Assembly: GCA_035571875.1 (NCBI GenBank)
Contig: DATNBR010000050.1
Span: 1-64,000, forward strand
Origin: Parafrigoribacterium_A sp035571875
Lineage (GTDB): Bacteria > Actinomycetota > Actinomycetes > Actinomycetales > Microbacteriaceae
DNA length: 64,000 nucleotides
Direction: 5' to 3'
Both the position numbers and the translations under genes were made by a program. Shown here in pieces: positions 33,805-42,295 of the stretch (its first letter is position 1; each line of letters starts with the position of its first letter). Under the pieces are notes generated by a model that had not been told where the DNA came from, made no database searches, and saw nothing but the letters and a program-made list of their open reading frames with translations.

Positions 33805-34617
33805 GTGAGCAATGACGCAAAGCAGGCCGCGAATCCGGCCGACCCCCAGCAACCGCCGAGCCAGGCCGACATCTCGGCAGAGATCGCCGAGAAGCACCAG
33901 CGATACCGGGAGGGCATCACGGCCGGTGCGCCGCGATCGGAACGTGTGGAGACGGACTTCCTGCCGTATCGCAGCAGCCTTCTGCGGCATCCGACCAAGG
34001 ATCTGCACCACGTCGACCCCGAGACGATCGAGCTGGCCTCGCCCGCCTTCGGTCACCGTGACGTCGCCGAGGTCGAGGCCGATCTCACCATCCAGCACAG
34101 CGGAGAACCGCTCGGCGAGCGGATGGTCGTGACCGGTCAGGTGCTCGACGGTGACGGCCGCCCGGTGCGGCACCAGCTCGTGGAGGTGTGGCAGGCGAAC
34201 GCGGCCGGGCGGTACATCCACAAGCGGGACCAGCATCCGGCACCGCTCGACCCGAACTTCACCGGCACCGGTCGCTGCATCACCGACGAGAACGGCTTCT
34301 ACCGCTTCCAGACGATCAAGCCGGGCGCATACCCGTGGCGCAACCACACGAACGCGTGGCGGCCGGCGCACATCCACTTCTCGATCTTCGGCTCGGCGTT
34401 CACTCAGCGGATCATCACGCAGATGTACTTCCCGGGCGACCCGCTGTTTCCGCTCGACCCGATCTACCAGTCGATCCTCGATGACGACGCGCGGGCCAGG
34501 CTCGTCGCCGACTACGACCATGACCTGACCACGCCGGAGTACGCACTCGGCTACCGCTGGAACATCGTGCTCACCGGCACGAAACGCACCTGGACCGAAC
34601 CGGAGGACGCAGAATGA
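33805..34617 (+). CDS. pcaH: Protocatechuate 3,4-dioxygenase beta subunit
   Basis: A 270-residue intradiol dioxygenase subunit holding the non-haem Fe(III) that opens protocatechuate to 3-carboxy-cis,cis-muconate. The iron ligands are visible: a tyrosine in GRYIHKRDQH, a second in PYPWRNHTNAW, and the two histidines of PAHIHFS. The N-terminal 30 residues are a polar extension. The start is GTG 33805. It overlaps pcaG by four bases, and the two subunits form the hetero-oligomer. Confidence 0.95.
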   Translation: MSNDAKQAANPADPQQPPSQADISAEIAEKHQRYREGITAGAPRSERVETDFLPYRSSLLRHPTKDLHHVDPETIELASPAFGHRDVAEVEADLTIQHSGEPLGERMVVTGQVLDGDGRPVRHQLVEVWQANAAGRYIHKRDQHPAPLDPNFTGTGRCITDENGFYRFQTIKPGAYPWRNHTNAWRPAHIHFSIFGSAFTQRIITQMYFPGDPLFPLDPIYQSILDDDARARLVADYDHDLTTPEYALGYRWNIVLTGTKRTWTEPEDAE

Positions 34618-35174
34618 GCGCGCAGAGGCTCCCGGCAACCCCGGGGCAGACCATTGGCCCGTTCTTCGGGTTCTCGCTGCCCTACGACGGCGGCGAAGAC
34701 CTCGTCGATCGCTCCCACCCCGGCGCGGTGCGGCTCCACGGAACGGTGTTCGACGGCGCCGGCGTTCCGGTTCCCGACGCGCTGGTCGAGATCTGGCAGG
34801 CGGATGAGCGGGGCGAGATCTCAACGGAGCCCGGCTCGCTGCGCCGCGACGGCTACACCTTCACCGGCTTCGGACGGGCGGCCACCGACGGAGCCGGAAA
34901 CTACCAGTTCACGACTGTCGAGCCCGGTCGCATCGAGGGGAGCGGTCTTCCGTTCTTCTCCGTCGTCGTGTTCTCGCGGGGGCTGCTCGACACGCTGCAC
35001 ACCAGGATCTACCTCCCGGAGCACTCTGCGGAGTTCGCGGCCGACCCCTTGCTTCGCGCCCTGGACGAGCGTCGACGGGCCAGTCTGGTCGCAACGCGCG
35101 AAGCCGACGGTACTCTTCTGTTTAACCTGCACCTGCAGGGCGACGAGGAGACCGTTTTTCTTGACTTCGACTGA
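34614..35174 (+). CDS. pcaG: Protocatechuate 3,4-dioxygenase alpha subunit
   Basis: A 186-residue subunit with the same intradiol dioxygenase fold as PcaH (TPGQTIGPFFGFSLPY near the start, ALVEIWQADERG, FFSVVVFSRGLLDTLHTRIYLPE). It lacks the iron-binding tyrosine and histidine ligands, as expected for the alpha chain that only shapes the active site. The ATG 34614 start overlaps the pcaH stop, and pcaB begins inside its last 14 bases. Confidence 0.94.
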   Translation: MSAQRLPATPGQTIGPFFGFSLPYDGGEDLVDRSHPGAVRLHGTVFDGAGVPVPDALVEIWQADERGEISTEPGSLRRDGYTFTGFGRAATDGAGNYQFTTVEPGRIEGSGLPFFSVVVFSRGLLDTLHTRIYLPEHSAEFAADPLLRALDERRRASLVATREADGTLLFNLHLQGDEETVFLDFD

Positions 35175-36549
35175 ACACTCGGAATCCGTTTCGGCGAGCG
35201 CTGACTTCGGCCTGCTCTCGCCGCAGTGGGTGGGGTCCGCGGTTGCGGAAGCGACCTCCGACAGCGCGGTGCTCACCGCGATGGTCGACGTGGAGGTCGC
35301 GCTCGTGCGCGCCTACGAGACGCTGGGAATCGCGCCGGCCGGCATGTCCGTGATCGTGCGCGCCGTGGCCGACACCGCGCCGTTCGACCTGGCGGACATC
35401 GCGCTGCGCGCGCGCTCGGGTGGCAACCCCGTGATCCCGCTGGTCAAAGATCTGCGCGCCGCCGTCGCCGCGGCAAACGCGGACGCCGCATCCTGGGTGC
35501 ATCGCGGGGCGACCAGCCAGGACATCCTCGACACCGCTCTCATGCTTGTCGCCAGTCGCTCGATCGCGCTCATACTCGCGGATGCCGAGGCCTGCGTCCA
35601 CGCGCTCGCTGGCCTTGCCGATCATCACCGCCGCAGCATCATGGCGGCTCGGACGCTCACGCAACACGGCGTTCCCACGACCTTCGGGCTCAAGGCGGCC
35701 GGATGGCTCGGGGGAGTCTCCGAGGCCCGCAAGAGACTCGCCTCGACCCAGTTTCCGGTGCAGTGGGGCGGAGCGGGAGGAACCCAGGCCTCCTTCGAGA
35801 TGCTCGGCGGTGCGGGCACCGGCGCGAGACTCTCGGATGCCATCGCGGCAACGATCGGCCTCGCCTCGCCGCCGGTGCCGTGGCAGACCCAGCGCGCGCC
35901 GGTCACCCGCGTCGGCGACGCGCTCGCCACCCTCCTTGACGCCCTCGGCACCGTCTCGAGCGACGTGCTCGTGCTCGCCCGCCCCGAGATCGCGGAGCTC
36001 TCGGAACCGTCGAGTCCGGGTCGCGGCGGATCGTCGGCGATGCCCCAGAAGCAGAATCCGATCCTGAGCGTGCTCATCCAGTCGGCGGCGCGAAAGGCGC
36101 CGGGCCTCGCGGCCGAACTGCACCGCTCGGCGAACGCCGTGGACGAGCGGCCCGACGGCGCCTGGCATGTCGAGTGGCAGAGCCTTCGCGAACTCCTGCG
36201 CCTCGCCGGCGGCGCCACCGCGATCGCTGCGGAACTCCTCGCCGGCCTCGTCGTGCACCCCGACGCCATGTTGCGCAACCTCCGGTCGAGCGGCCCCCTC
36301 ATCGTGGCCGAGCGGCTCATGCTGGAGTTCGGCCCCGTCGTGGGTTCGGCGCGGATGCAGGAGCTCGTCTCGCAGACCGCAGCCGATCCGGGCTTCGACC
36401 TCGCCGGCGCACTCCGTGCGGAACCGGCGCTCGAGGGCGTTTCGAACGCCACCATCGAGGAGGCGCTGTATCCCATCGCCTACCTCGGCGATGCCGAACT
36501 CCTCATCGACCGCGCGCTCGCCGCCGCGGTGCTGGAGGTGCAGTCGTGA
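35161..36549 (+). CDS. pcaB: 3-carboxy-cis,cis-muconate cycloisomerase
   Basis: A 462-residue member of the fumarase/adenylosuccinate lyase superfamily that lactonises carboxymuconate to gamma-carboxymuconolactone. The superfamily signature is GSSAMPQKQNP; WVHRGATSQDILDTA and TLTQHGVPTTFG supply the other active-site segments. TTG 35161 is chosen as start: it has GGAG (35147-35150) upstream and gives family length, while the open frame upstream only shadows pcaG. It overlaps the end of pcaG by 14 bases. Confidence 0.94.
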   Translation: MTSTEHSESVSASADFGLLSPQWVGSAVAEATSDSAVLTAMVDVEVALVRAYETLGIAPAGMSVIVRAVADTAPFDLADIALRARSGGNPVIPLVKDLRAAVAAANADAASWVHRGATSQDILDTALMLVASRSIALILADAEACVHALAGLADHHRRSIMAARTLTQHGVPTTFGLKAAGWLGGVSEARKRLASTQFPVQWGGAGGTQASFEMLGGAGTGARLSDAIAATIGLASPPVPWQTQRAPVTRVGDALATLLDALGTVSSDVLVLARPEIAELSEPSSPGRGGSSAMPQKQNPILSVLIQSAARKAPGLAAELHRSANAVDERPDGAWHVEWQSLRELLRLAGGATAIAAELLAGLVVHPDAMLRNLRSSGPLIVAERLMLEFGPVVGSARMQELVSQTAADPGFDLAGALRAEPALEGVSNATIEEALYPIAYLGDAELLIDRALAAAVLEVQS

Positions 36550-37352
36550 CGGTCCCGGTGCTGACGGCCTCCCGCACCGAGCGCGAAGGCGCACCGACCC
36601 TTGTGCTCGGGCCCTCGCTCGGCACGACGACGCGGCTGTGGTCTGCCGCGATCCCGCTGCTGGCGCAGCACTTCGACATCCTCGCCGTCGACCTTCCCGG
36701 ACACGGCGCCTCGCCGGCCGCAACCGAGCCCTTCAGCACCGGCGAGCTCGCCGAGGCGGTCGCGCGCGTCGCAGCGCTCGCGGGAGTGGAGCGCTTCTAC
36801 TATGCCGGGGACTCGCTCGGCGGGCAGCTTGCCCTGGAGCTTGCGCTGCGGCATCCGGAGAAGACGATTGCGGTGTCGATCATCTGCTCGGCCGCCAAGG
36901 TAGGCGAGCCCGCGGCCTGGCTCGAACGTGCAGCCACTGTGCGCGCGCAGGGCACGCCCGTGCTCGTCGGTCCGTCTGCTGGTCGCTGGTATGCCCCCGG
37001 TTTCATCGAGAAGAATCCGGAGCTCGTCGGCGCGATGCTCATCGAACTCTCCGACACGGATGACGAGAGCTATGCGCTGTGCTGCGAGGCCCTCGCAGTC
37101 TGCGACCTTCGCTCGCGGCTCGCGGAGATCGACGTTCCCGTGCTCGCGCTGTGGGGGGCCCTGGATGTCGTGATCCCGCCCGCGGATGCCAGGACAGTCG
37201 CCGAGGGCGTGCGACACGGTCGCGGACTCGAGCTTGCCGGCGTGGCCCACCTCGCGCCGGCCGAGAGCCCCACCGAGGTCGCGGAGGCGCTCATCGAGTT
37301 CTTCAGCGCCGCGCCCGAGCATGGAACCGCATCGAGGAGGGAGCAGTCGTGA
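36546..37352 (+). CDS. pcaD: 3-oxoadipate enol-lactonase
   Basis: A 268-residue alpha/beta hydrolase converting 3-oxoadipate enol-lactone to 3-oxoadipate. The nucleophile is the serine in AGDSLGG, with the oxyanion-hole region near LGPSLGTTT, the acid in WGALDVVIP and the histidine in GVAHLAP. The GTG 36546 start overlaps pcaB by four bases. It is a separate protein from PcaC here, not the fused PcaL form seen in some actinobacteria. Confidence 0.93.
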   Translation: MTVPVLTASRTEREGAPTLVLGPSLGTTTRLWSAAIPLLAQHFDILAVDLPGHGASPAATEPFSTGELAEAVARVAALAGVERFYYAGDSLGGQLALELALRHPEKTIAVSIICSAAKVGEPAAWLERAATVRAQGTPVLVGPSAGRWYAPGFIEKNPELVGAMLIELSDTDDESYALCCEALAVCDLRSRLAEIDVPVLALWGALDVVIPPADARTVAEGVRHGRGLELAGVAHLAPAESPTEVAEALIEFFSAAPEHGTASRREQS

Positions 37353-37750
37353 CGAGCGATTCGCGCAGCAACCGTGACAGCTACGACGAGGGCATGGCCG
37401 TGCGTCGCCAGGTGCTCGGCGCGAACCACGTCGATCGCGCCACAGGCTCCATCGACGAGACGACCGCCGACTTCCAGGACCTCATCACGCGCTACGCCTG
37501 GGGCGAGATCTGGACGAGACCCGGACTCGACCGGCGGATGCGCAGCGCGGTCACGATCACGGCACTCATCGCGCACGGCCACTACGACGAACTGGCGATG
37601 CACCTCCGTGCCGCCCAGCGCAACGGACTGAGCCGGGCAGAGATCACCGAGATCCTCCTCCAGGTGGGGATCTACTGTGGCGTTCCGGCGGCCAACTCGG
37701 CCTTCGCCATCGCCCAGAAGGTTTTCGCGGAAGATCCGCCCACCGACTAG
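37349..37750 (+). CDS. pcaC: 4-carboxymuconolactone decarboxylase
   Basis: A 133-residue AhpD-like protein that decarboxylates gamma-carboxymuconolactone to the enol-lactone used by PcaD. LITRYAWGEIWTRPGLDRRMRS and ALIAHGHYDELAMHLRAAQRNG match the family. The GTG 37349 start overlaps pcaD by four bases. Last gene of the pcaHGBDC unit; no pcaIJ or pcaF (3-oxoadipate to succinyl-CoA and acetyl-CoA) is in the window. Confidence 0.94.
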   Translation: MTSDSRSNRDSYDEGMAVRRQVLGANHVDRATGSIDETTADFQDLITRYAWGEIWTRPGLDRRMRSAVTITALIAHGHYDELAMHLRAAQRNGLSRAEITEILLQVGIYCGVPAANSAFAIAQKVFAEDPPTD

Positions 37751-37769
37751 ACCGTATCCGTCTTTTTCG

Positions 37770-37799
37770 TTGCTGAGTGAGCGCTCACTCAGTTATGCT
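37770..37799 (+). promoter_or_regulatory. TetR-gene promoter overlapped by a perfect 20-bp operator
   Basis: A -35 TTGCTG (37770-37775) and -10 TATGCT (37794-37799) are separated by 18 bp. The perfect palindrome CTGAGTGAGCGCTCACTCAG (37773-37792) covers the -35 end and nearly the whole spacer. The GTG start lies six bases after the -10, so the transcript is probably leaderless. Binding of the encoded TetR regulator here would block polymerase directly. Confidence 0.8.
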
Positions 37800-37805
37800 C
37801 GGCGG

Positions 37806-38438
37806 GTGCCAGATTCCGAGACGCTGAAACCAGGGGGCACCCGTGCCCGGCCGCTGTCCCTCGACGCCCGCCGCGCGATGATCCTCGAGGCCGTCATGCC
37901 GCTCTTGGCGGAGCACGGCCGAGACATCAGCTCGAAGCAGATCGCCCAGGCAGCCGGAATAGCCGAGGGCACGGTGTTCCGCGCCTTCGGCGACAAGGAG
38001 AGTCTCATCGAAGCCGGAATTGTCAAGCTTCTCGACCCCGAGCCGCTGCGCGAAGAGCTTCGAGCCATTGACCCGAAGCTCCCGCTCGAGCAAAAGGTGC
38101 TCGCCGTGGTGATGCTCATGCGGCGGCGCTTCGGCGAGGTATTCCGGATCATGGCGATGGTTGGTGGCGGACCGCCGCCGAGACGGGATCAGCGCCACGA
38201 ATTCGCCGTCATCATCGCGCGCCTGCTGCAGCCGGAGGCCGAGGAGCTCAACTGGCCCCCGGAGCGGGTGGCGCATATCATCCGCCTCATCACTTTCGCC
38301 TCGTCGCTGCCCGCCCTCAACGAGAACACCGAGTTCACCGAGACCGAGCTCGCCTCGATCGTGCTCTACGGCGTCGCCGGGCAGGGCCGAGTCAGCGCAT
38401 CCACCACAGCAATCGGAACGACAGAAAGCCGGCACTGA
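37806..38438 (+). CDS. TetR-family regulator of the adjacent ABC exporter
   Basis: A 210-residue TetR-family repressor. The N-terminal helix-turn-helix (RRAMILEAVMPLLAEHG, then SSKQIAQAAGIAEGTVFRAFGDKESLI) is canonical; the helical ligand domain follows without further signature. The GTG 37806 start follows its promoter by six bases. The operator palindrome in the promoter implies autoregulation and control of the two ABC transporter genes, which start five bases downstream. Effector unknown. Confidence 0.9.
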   Translation: MPDSETLKPGGTRARPLSLDARRAMILEAVMPLLAEHGRDISSKQIAQAAGIAEGTVFRAFGDKESLIEAGIVKLLDPEPLREELRAIDPKLPLEQKVLAVVMLMRRRFGEVFRIMAMVGGGPPPRRDQRHEFAVIIARLLQPEAEELNWPPERVAHIIRLITFASSLPALNENTEFTETELASIVLYGVAGQGRVSASTTAIGTTESRH

Positions 38439-38443
38439 CAGCC

Positions 38444-40177
38444 ATGTTGCTCACCATTCTTCGCCGCTACCTCACGCCGCACTGGCCACTGCTCGTGGGC
38501 GTCGGCCTCTTCCAGGCGGCACAGTCCATCGCCTCGCTGTTCCTGCCGAATCTCGTCGCCGACATCATCGACAACGGGGTCGCCAAGGGAGACGTCGGGC
38601 ACATCCTGCTGGTCGGGTCGATCATGCTCGTAATCACGCTCGGTCAGGTCGTCTGCGCGATCACCGCGGTCTACTTCGGCGCCAAGGCGTCGATGCTGCT
38701 CGGGCGCAATCTGCGCGGCGCGATCTTCCACCGGGTCAGCGCGTTCTCCGAGCGCGAGGTCTCGCAGTTCGGTGCACCGTCGCTCATCACGCGCACGACC
38801 AACGACGTGCAGCAGGTACAGATGTTCGTGCTGATGACCTGCACCCTGTTCGTTTCGGCTCCCATCCTCGCGGTGGGCGGCGTCATCATGGCGATGCAGC
38901 AGGACCTCGGGCTCTCCTGGCTGATGGCGGTGAGCGTTCCGGTGCTGCTGGTCTCCATCGGCTTTATCGTCTCGCGGATGGTTCCGCTGTTCCGCCTCAT
39001 GCAGAAGCGCATCGACAAGGTCAATCAGGTCTTGCGGGAGCAGCTCACGGGCATCCGGGTCATCCGTGCCTTCGTCCGGGAGAATGTCGAGAGCGCGCGC
39101 TTCGAGAAGGCCAACGGCGAACTGACCGCAACGGCGCTCGGAGCGGGCCGGCTGTTCGCGCTCATGTTCCCGATCGTCATGCTCGTGCTCAACGTGTCGA
39201 GCGTCGCCGTGATCTGGTTTGGCGGTCTCCGCGTCGAATCGGGCGAGATGCAGGTCGGCGCGCTCATCGCATACCTCAGCTACCTGCTGCAGATCCTCAT
39301 GGCCGTCATGATGGCGACCTTCCTCGGCGTCATGCTCCCTCGCGCCTCGGTGAGCGGCGACCGCATCGGGGAAGTGCTCGACACCGAGTCGTCCGTGGTC
39401 ATGCCGGAGCACGGCGTGACGGCTCTCGCGGAACGCGGAACGGTGGAGTTCGTGGATGTCTCCTTCGCCTATCCCAAGGCCGAGGAGCCCGTTCTGCACA
39501 ACCTCAACTTCGCGGTGCGCGATGGGCAGACCACCGCGATTATCGGCAGCACCGGCGCCGGGAAGACGACTCTCGTCAACCTGCTACCCCGCCTCTTCGA
39601 CGCCACGGGTGGTTCGGTATTCGTGGACGGCGTCAACGTGCGGGAACTCGACCCCGACCTGCTGTGGAGTCGAATAGGCCTCGTGCCGCAGAAGCCCTAC
39701 CTGTTCGCCGGCACCGTCGCGAGCAACCTGCGCTATGGAAAACCGGATGCCACCGACGATGAGCTCTGGGAGGCGCTGACGATCGCCCAGGGCAGGCACT
39801 TCGTCGAGGAGATGGAGGGCGGCCTCGAAGGCGCGATCGCGCAGGGCGGCACCAACGTCTCCGGTGGACAACGCCAGCGGCTCGCCATCGCCCGCGCACT
39901 CGTGAAGAAGCCGGAGATCTACATCTTCGACGACTCGTTCTCCGCACTCGATAGTGCTACGGATGCGCGGCTTCGCACGGCCCTCGCGAAACACCGCAGT
40001 GACGCGACCATCATCGTCGTCGCCCAGCGCGTGGCGACCATTATGGACGCCGATCAGATCATCGTGCTCGACGACGGAGAAATCGTGGGCCGCGGCACGC
40101 ACGACGAACTGCTCGCGACATCCGCCACCTACGCTGAGATCGTCGAGTCCCAGCTCACCGCAGAGGAAGCAGCATGA
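38444..40177 (+). CDS. ABC-type multidrug exporter half-transporter, degenerate-site subunit
   Basis: A 577-residue fused transmembrane/ATPase half-transporter: six membrane helices (about 15-300) and a nucleotide-binding domain (about 330-560). Walker A is GSTGAGKTT and the signature NVSGGQRQR is canonical. The Walker B is IYIFDDSFSALD, with Asp497 where the catalytic glutamate normally stands. Heterodimeric exporters such as TM287/288 have exactly one such subunit. It overlaps the next gene by four bases and forms the partner pair. Drug or lipid export from the cytoplasm, controlled by TetR, is the likely role. Confidence 0.9.
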   Translation: MLLTILRRYLTPHWPLLVGVGLFQAAQSIASLFLPNLVADIIDNGVAKGDVGHILLVGSIMLVITLGQVVCAITAVYFGAKASMLLGRNLRGAIFHRVSAFSEREVSQFGAPSLITRTTNDVQQVQMFVLMTCTLFVSAPILAVGGVIMAMQQDLGLSWLMAVSVPVLLVSIGFIVSRMVPLFRLMQKRIDKVNQVLREQLTGIRVIRAFVRENVESARFEKANGELTATALGAGRLFALMFPIVMLVLNVSSVAVIWFGGLRVESGEMQVGALIAYLSYLLQILMAVMMATFLGVMLPRASVSGDRIGEVLDTESSVVMPEHGVTALAERGTVEFVDVSFAYPKAEEPVLHNLNFAVRDGQTTAIIGSTGAGKTTLVNLLPRLFDATGGSVFVDGVNVRELDPDLLWSRIGLVPQKPYLFAGTVASNLRYGKPDATDDELWEALTIAQGRHFVEEMEGGLEGAIAQGGTNVSGGQRQRLAIARALVKKPEIYIFDDSFSALDSATDARLRTALAKHRSDATIIVVAQRVATIMDADQIIVLDDGEIVGRGTHDELLATSATYAEIVESQLTAEEAA

Positions 40178-42150
40178 GCGACACGACGGAAGAGCGCGAG
40201 AGGCCGGCCAGGCCGCCCCTGCGTCGCGGCCCGATGGGTGGGGCGAGCATGCCCGCCGAGAAGGCGATGAACTTCGGGCCGTCGGCCAAGCGGCTGGTCG
40301 GTCGGCTGAAGCCCCACTGGGTCGGGGTCACCTCGGTGTTCCTGTTCACCGTTGTCAGCGTCACCTTCAGCGTGATCGGACCCAAGCTGCTCGGTCAGGC
40401 CACCACGCTCATCTTCGAGGGAGTGATCTCGAAGGGGCTCCCGGCGGGGGTCACGAAGGCGCAGGTCATCGCGGCGGCACGGGCGAAGGGCGACACGGGC
40501 AAAGCCGACCTGTTGAGCGGTATGCATCTGACTCCCGGTGTCGGCGTCGACCTGCACGCGCTCAGCACGGTGCTCATGTGGGTGCTCGCGCTCTATGTGC
40601 TCTCCTCGGTGTTCGGCTGGCTTCAGGCCTACGTGCTGAACGACGTCGTGCAGCGCATCGTCTTCCGACTGCGTCAGGATGTCGAGGGGAAGATCAACCG
40701 ACTGCCGTTGCGCTACTACGACAAGATGCAGCGCGGCGAGTTGCTCAGCCGCGTCACCAACGACATCGACAACGTGTCGCAGAGCCTGCAGCAGACGCTG
40801 AGTCAGATGGTGACCTCGCTGCTGACGGTCGTCGGTGTGCTCGTGATGATGTTCGTCATCTCGTGGGTGCTCGCCCTGATCGCCCTCGTCACCATCCCGC
40901 TGACCGTCATCATCACGACGCTCGTCGCCAAGCGCTCGCAGAAGCTCTTCGTGCAGCAGTGGAAGTACACCGGAGAACTCAACGCCGACATCGAGGAGAA
41001 CTTCACCGGTCACTCGCTCGTCAAGGTGTTCGGGCGCCAGCGCGAGGTGGGCACGGTCTTCGACGACAAGAACGAGCAGCTCTTCAAGGCCAGCTTCGGT
41101 GCGCAGTTCGTCTCCGGCGTCATCATGCCTTCGATGATGTTCGTCGGAAACCTGATCTACGTGGCGATCGCCGTGGTCGGCGGCGCGTTCGTCGCGGGCG
41201 GATCGATGCGTCTCGGCGACGTGCAGGCCTTCCTGCAGTACTCGCGCCAGTTCACCCAGCCGCTGACCCAGCTCGGCAGCATGGCGAATCTCGTTCAGTC
41301 CGGTGTCGCCTCCGCCGAGCGCGTCTTCGAACTGCTGGATGCCGACGACCAATCAGAGGACCACGAACCTGCGCAGTCCCCGACCGCATCCGCCGGTCGG
41401 CTCGTCTTCGAGAACGTCTCCTTCCGCTACACGGAGGACAAGCCGCTCATCGACAACGTGTCGCTCACCGCGGAGCCCGGTCACACCATCGCGATCGTCG
41501 GGCCGACCGGCGCGGGCAAGACCACGCTCGTCAACCTGATGATGCGGTTCTACGAGCTCGACTCCGGTCGCATCACCCTTGACGGTGTCGACATCGCCGA
41601 GATGTCCCGCGACGACCTGCGCGGCCGGATGGGCATGGTTCTGCAGGACACCTGGCTGTTCGGCGGCACGATCCGCGACAACATCGCCTATGGTCGACCG
41701 GATGCCACGGAGGAGGAGATCATCGACGCGGCGACCGCGACCTATGTGGACCGCTTCGTGCGCTCCCTGCCGGAGGGCTACGACACGATCCTCGCGGACG
41801 AGGCCGAAAACGTGAGCGCGGGGGAGAAGCAGCTGCTGACCATCGCGCGGGCGTTTCTGGCGAAGCCCAGCGTGCTCATCCTGGACGAGGCGACAAGCTC
41901 GGTAGACACCCGCACGGAGGTGCTCGTGCAGAAGGCCATGGCCGCGCTGCGCTCCGACCGCACGAGCTTCGTGATCGCCCACCGCTTGTCGACGATCAGG
42001 GATGCGGACCTCATCCTCGTGATGGAGGCCGGCCAGATCGTGGAGCAGGGCACCCACTCCGAGCTGCTCGAGGCGGATGGCGCGTACGCCCGGCTGTACG
42101 AGGCTCAGTTCGCCGGGCCCGCGAACGACACCTTGGTCGAGGAAGTCTAG
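40174..42150 (+). CDS. ABC-type multidrug exporter half-transporter, catalytic subunit
   Basis: A 658-residue partner half-transporter. A Pro/Arg-rich cytoplasmic N-terminus (about 50 residues) precedes six membrane helices, with an extra extracytoplasmic segment between helices 1 and 2 (about residues 85-130). The nucleotide-binding domain has Walker A GPTGAGKTT and Walker B LILDEATSS with the catalytic Glu572. Its signature is NVSAGEKQ instead of LSGGQ, the complementary half of the asymmetry in the first subunit. The ATG 40174 start overlaps the upstream gene by four bases. A hairpin element starts seven bases after the stop. Confidence 0.9.
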   Translation: MSDTTEERERPARPPLRRGPMGGASMPAEKAMNFGPSAKRLVGRLKPHWVGVTSVFLFTVVSVTFSVIGPKLLGQATTLIFEGVISKGLPAGVTKAQVIAAARAKGDTGKADLLSGMHLTPGVGVDLHALSTVLMWVLALYVLSSVFGWLQAYVLNDVVQRIVFRLRQDVEGKINRLPLRYYDKMQRGELLSRVTNDIDNVSQSLQQTLSQMVTSLLTVVGVLVMMFVISWVLALIALVTIPLTVIITTLVAKRSQKLFVQQWKYTGELNADIEENFTGHSLVKVFGRQREVGTVFDDKNEQLFKASFGAQFVSGVIMPSMMFVGNLIYVAIAVVGGAFVAGGSMRLGDVQAFLQYSRQFTQPLTQLGSMANLVQSGVASAERVFELLDADDQSEDHEPAQSPTASAGRLVFENVSFRYTEDKPLIDNVSLTAEPGHTIAIVGPTGAGKTTLVNLMMRFYELDSGRITLDGVDIAEMSRDDLRGRMGMVLQDTWLFGGTIRDNIAYGRPDATEEEIIDAATATYVDRFVRSLPEGYDTILADEAENVSAGEKQLLTIARAFLAKPSVLILDEATSSVDTRTEVLVQKAMAALRSDRTSFVIAHRLSTIRDADLILVMEAGQIVEQGTHSELLEADGAYARLYEAQFAGPANDTLVEEV

Positions 42151-42157
42151 GCCGGGG

Positions 42158-42233
42158 GTCGCCGGAGACCGCACCGAAGGCTCCGCCCATAGAGGCCCAC
42201 CACGCCCCCGCCTTCGGCGCGATCTCCGGCGAC
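42158..42233. repeat. 76-bp covarying hairpin element, copy B
   Basis: The left arm GTCGCCGGAGACCGCA (42158-42173) pairs with CGCGATCTCCGGCGAC (42218-42233) at 14 of 16 positions, and the inner CCGAAGG/CCTTCGG (42174-42180, 42211-42217) extends the stem. The core TCCGCCCATAGAGGCCCACC (42183-42202) is identical to copy A after prfA. Here it lies between convergent genes. Confidence 0.75.
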
Positions 42234-42261
42234 TGAGTACCACGCAAGAGGTTCGCGACCC

Positions 42262-42293
42262 GGTCGTGCGCGACCTACCTGGCCAACGTTGGC
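42262..42293. other. Two short palindromes after the FAD oxidoreductase gene
   Basis: GGTCG-TGCG-CGACC (42262-42275) is a 5-bp hairpin with a four-base loop, and GCCAACGTTGGC (42282-42293) is a perfect 12-bp palindrome ending three bases before the minus-strand stop codon. They could terminate transcription arriving from the minus strand. No U-tract is present. Confidence 0.35.
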
Positions 42294-42295
42294 GG

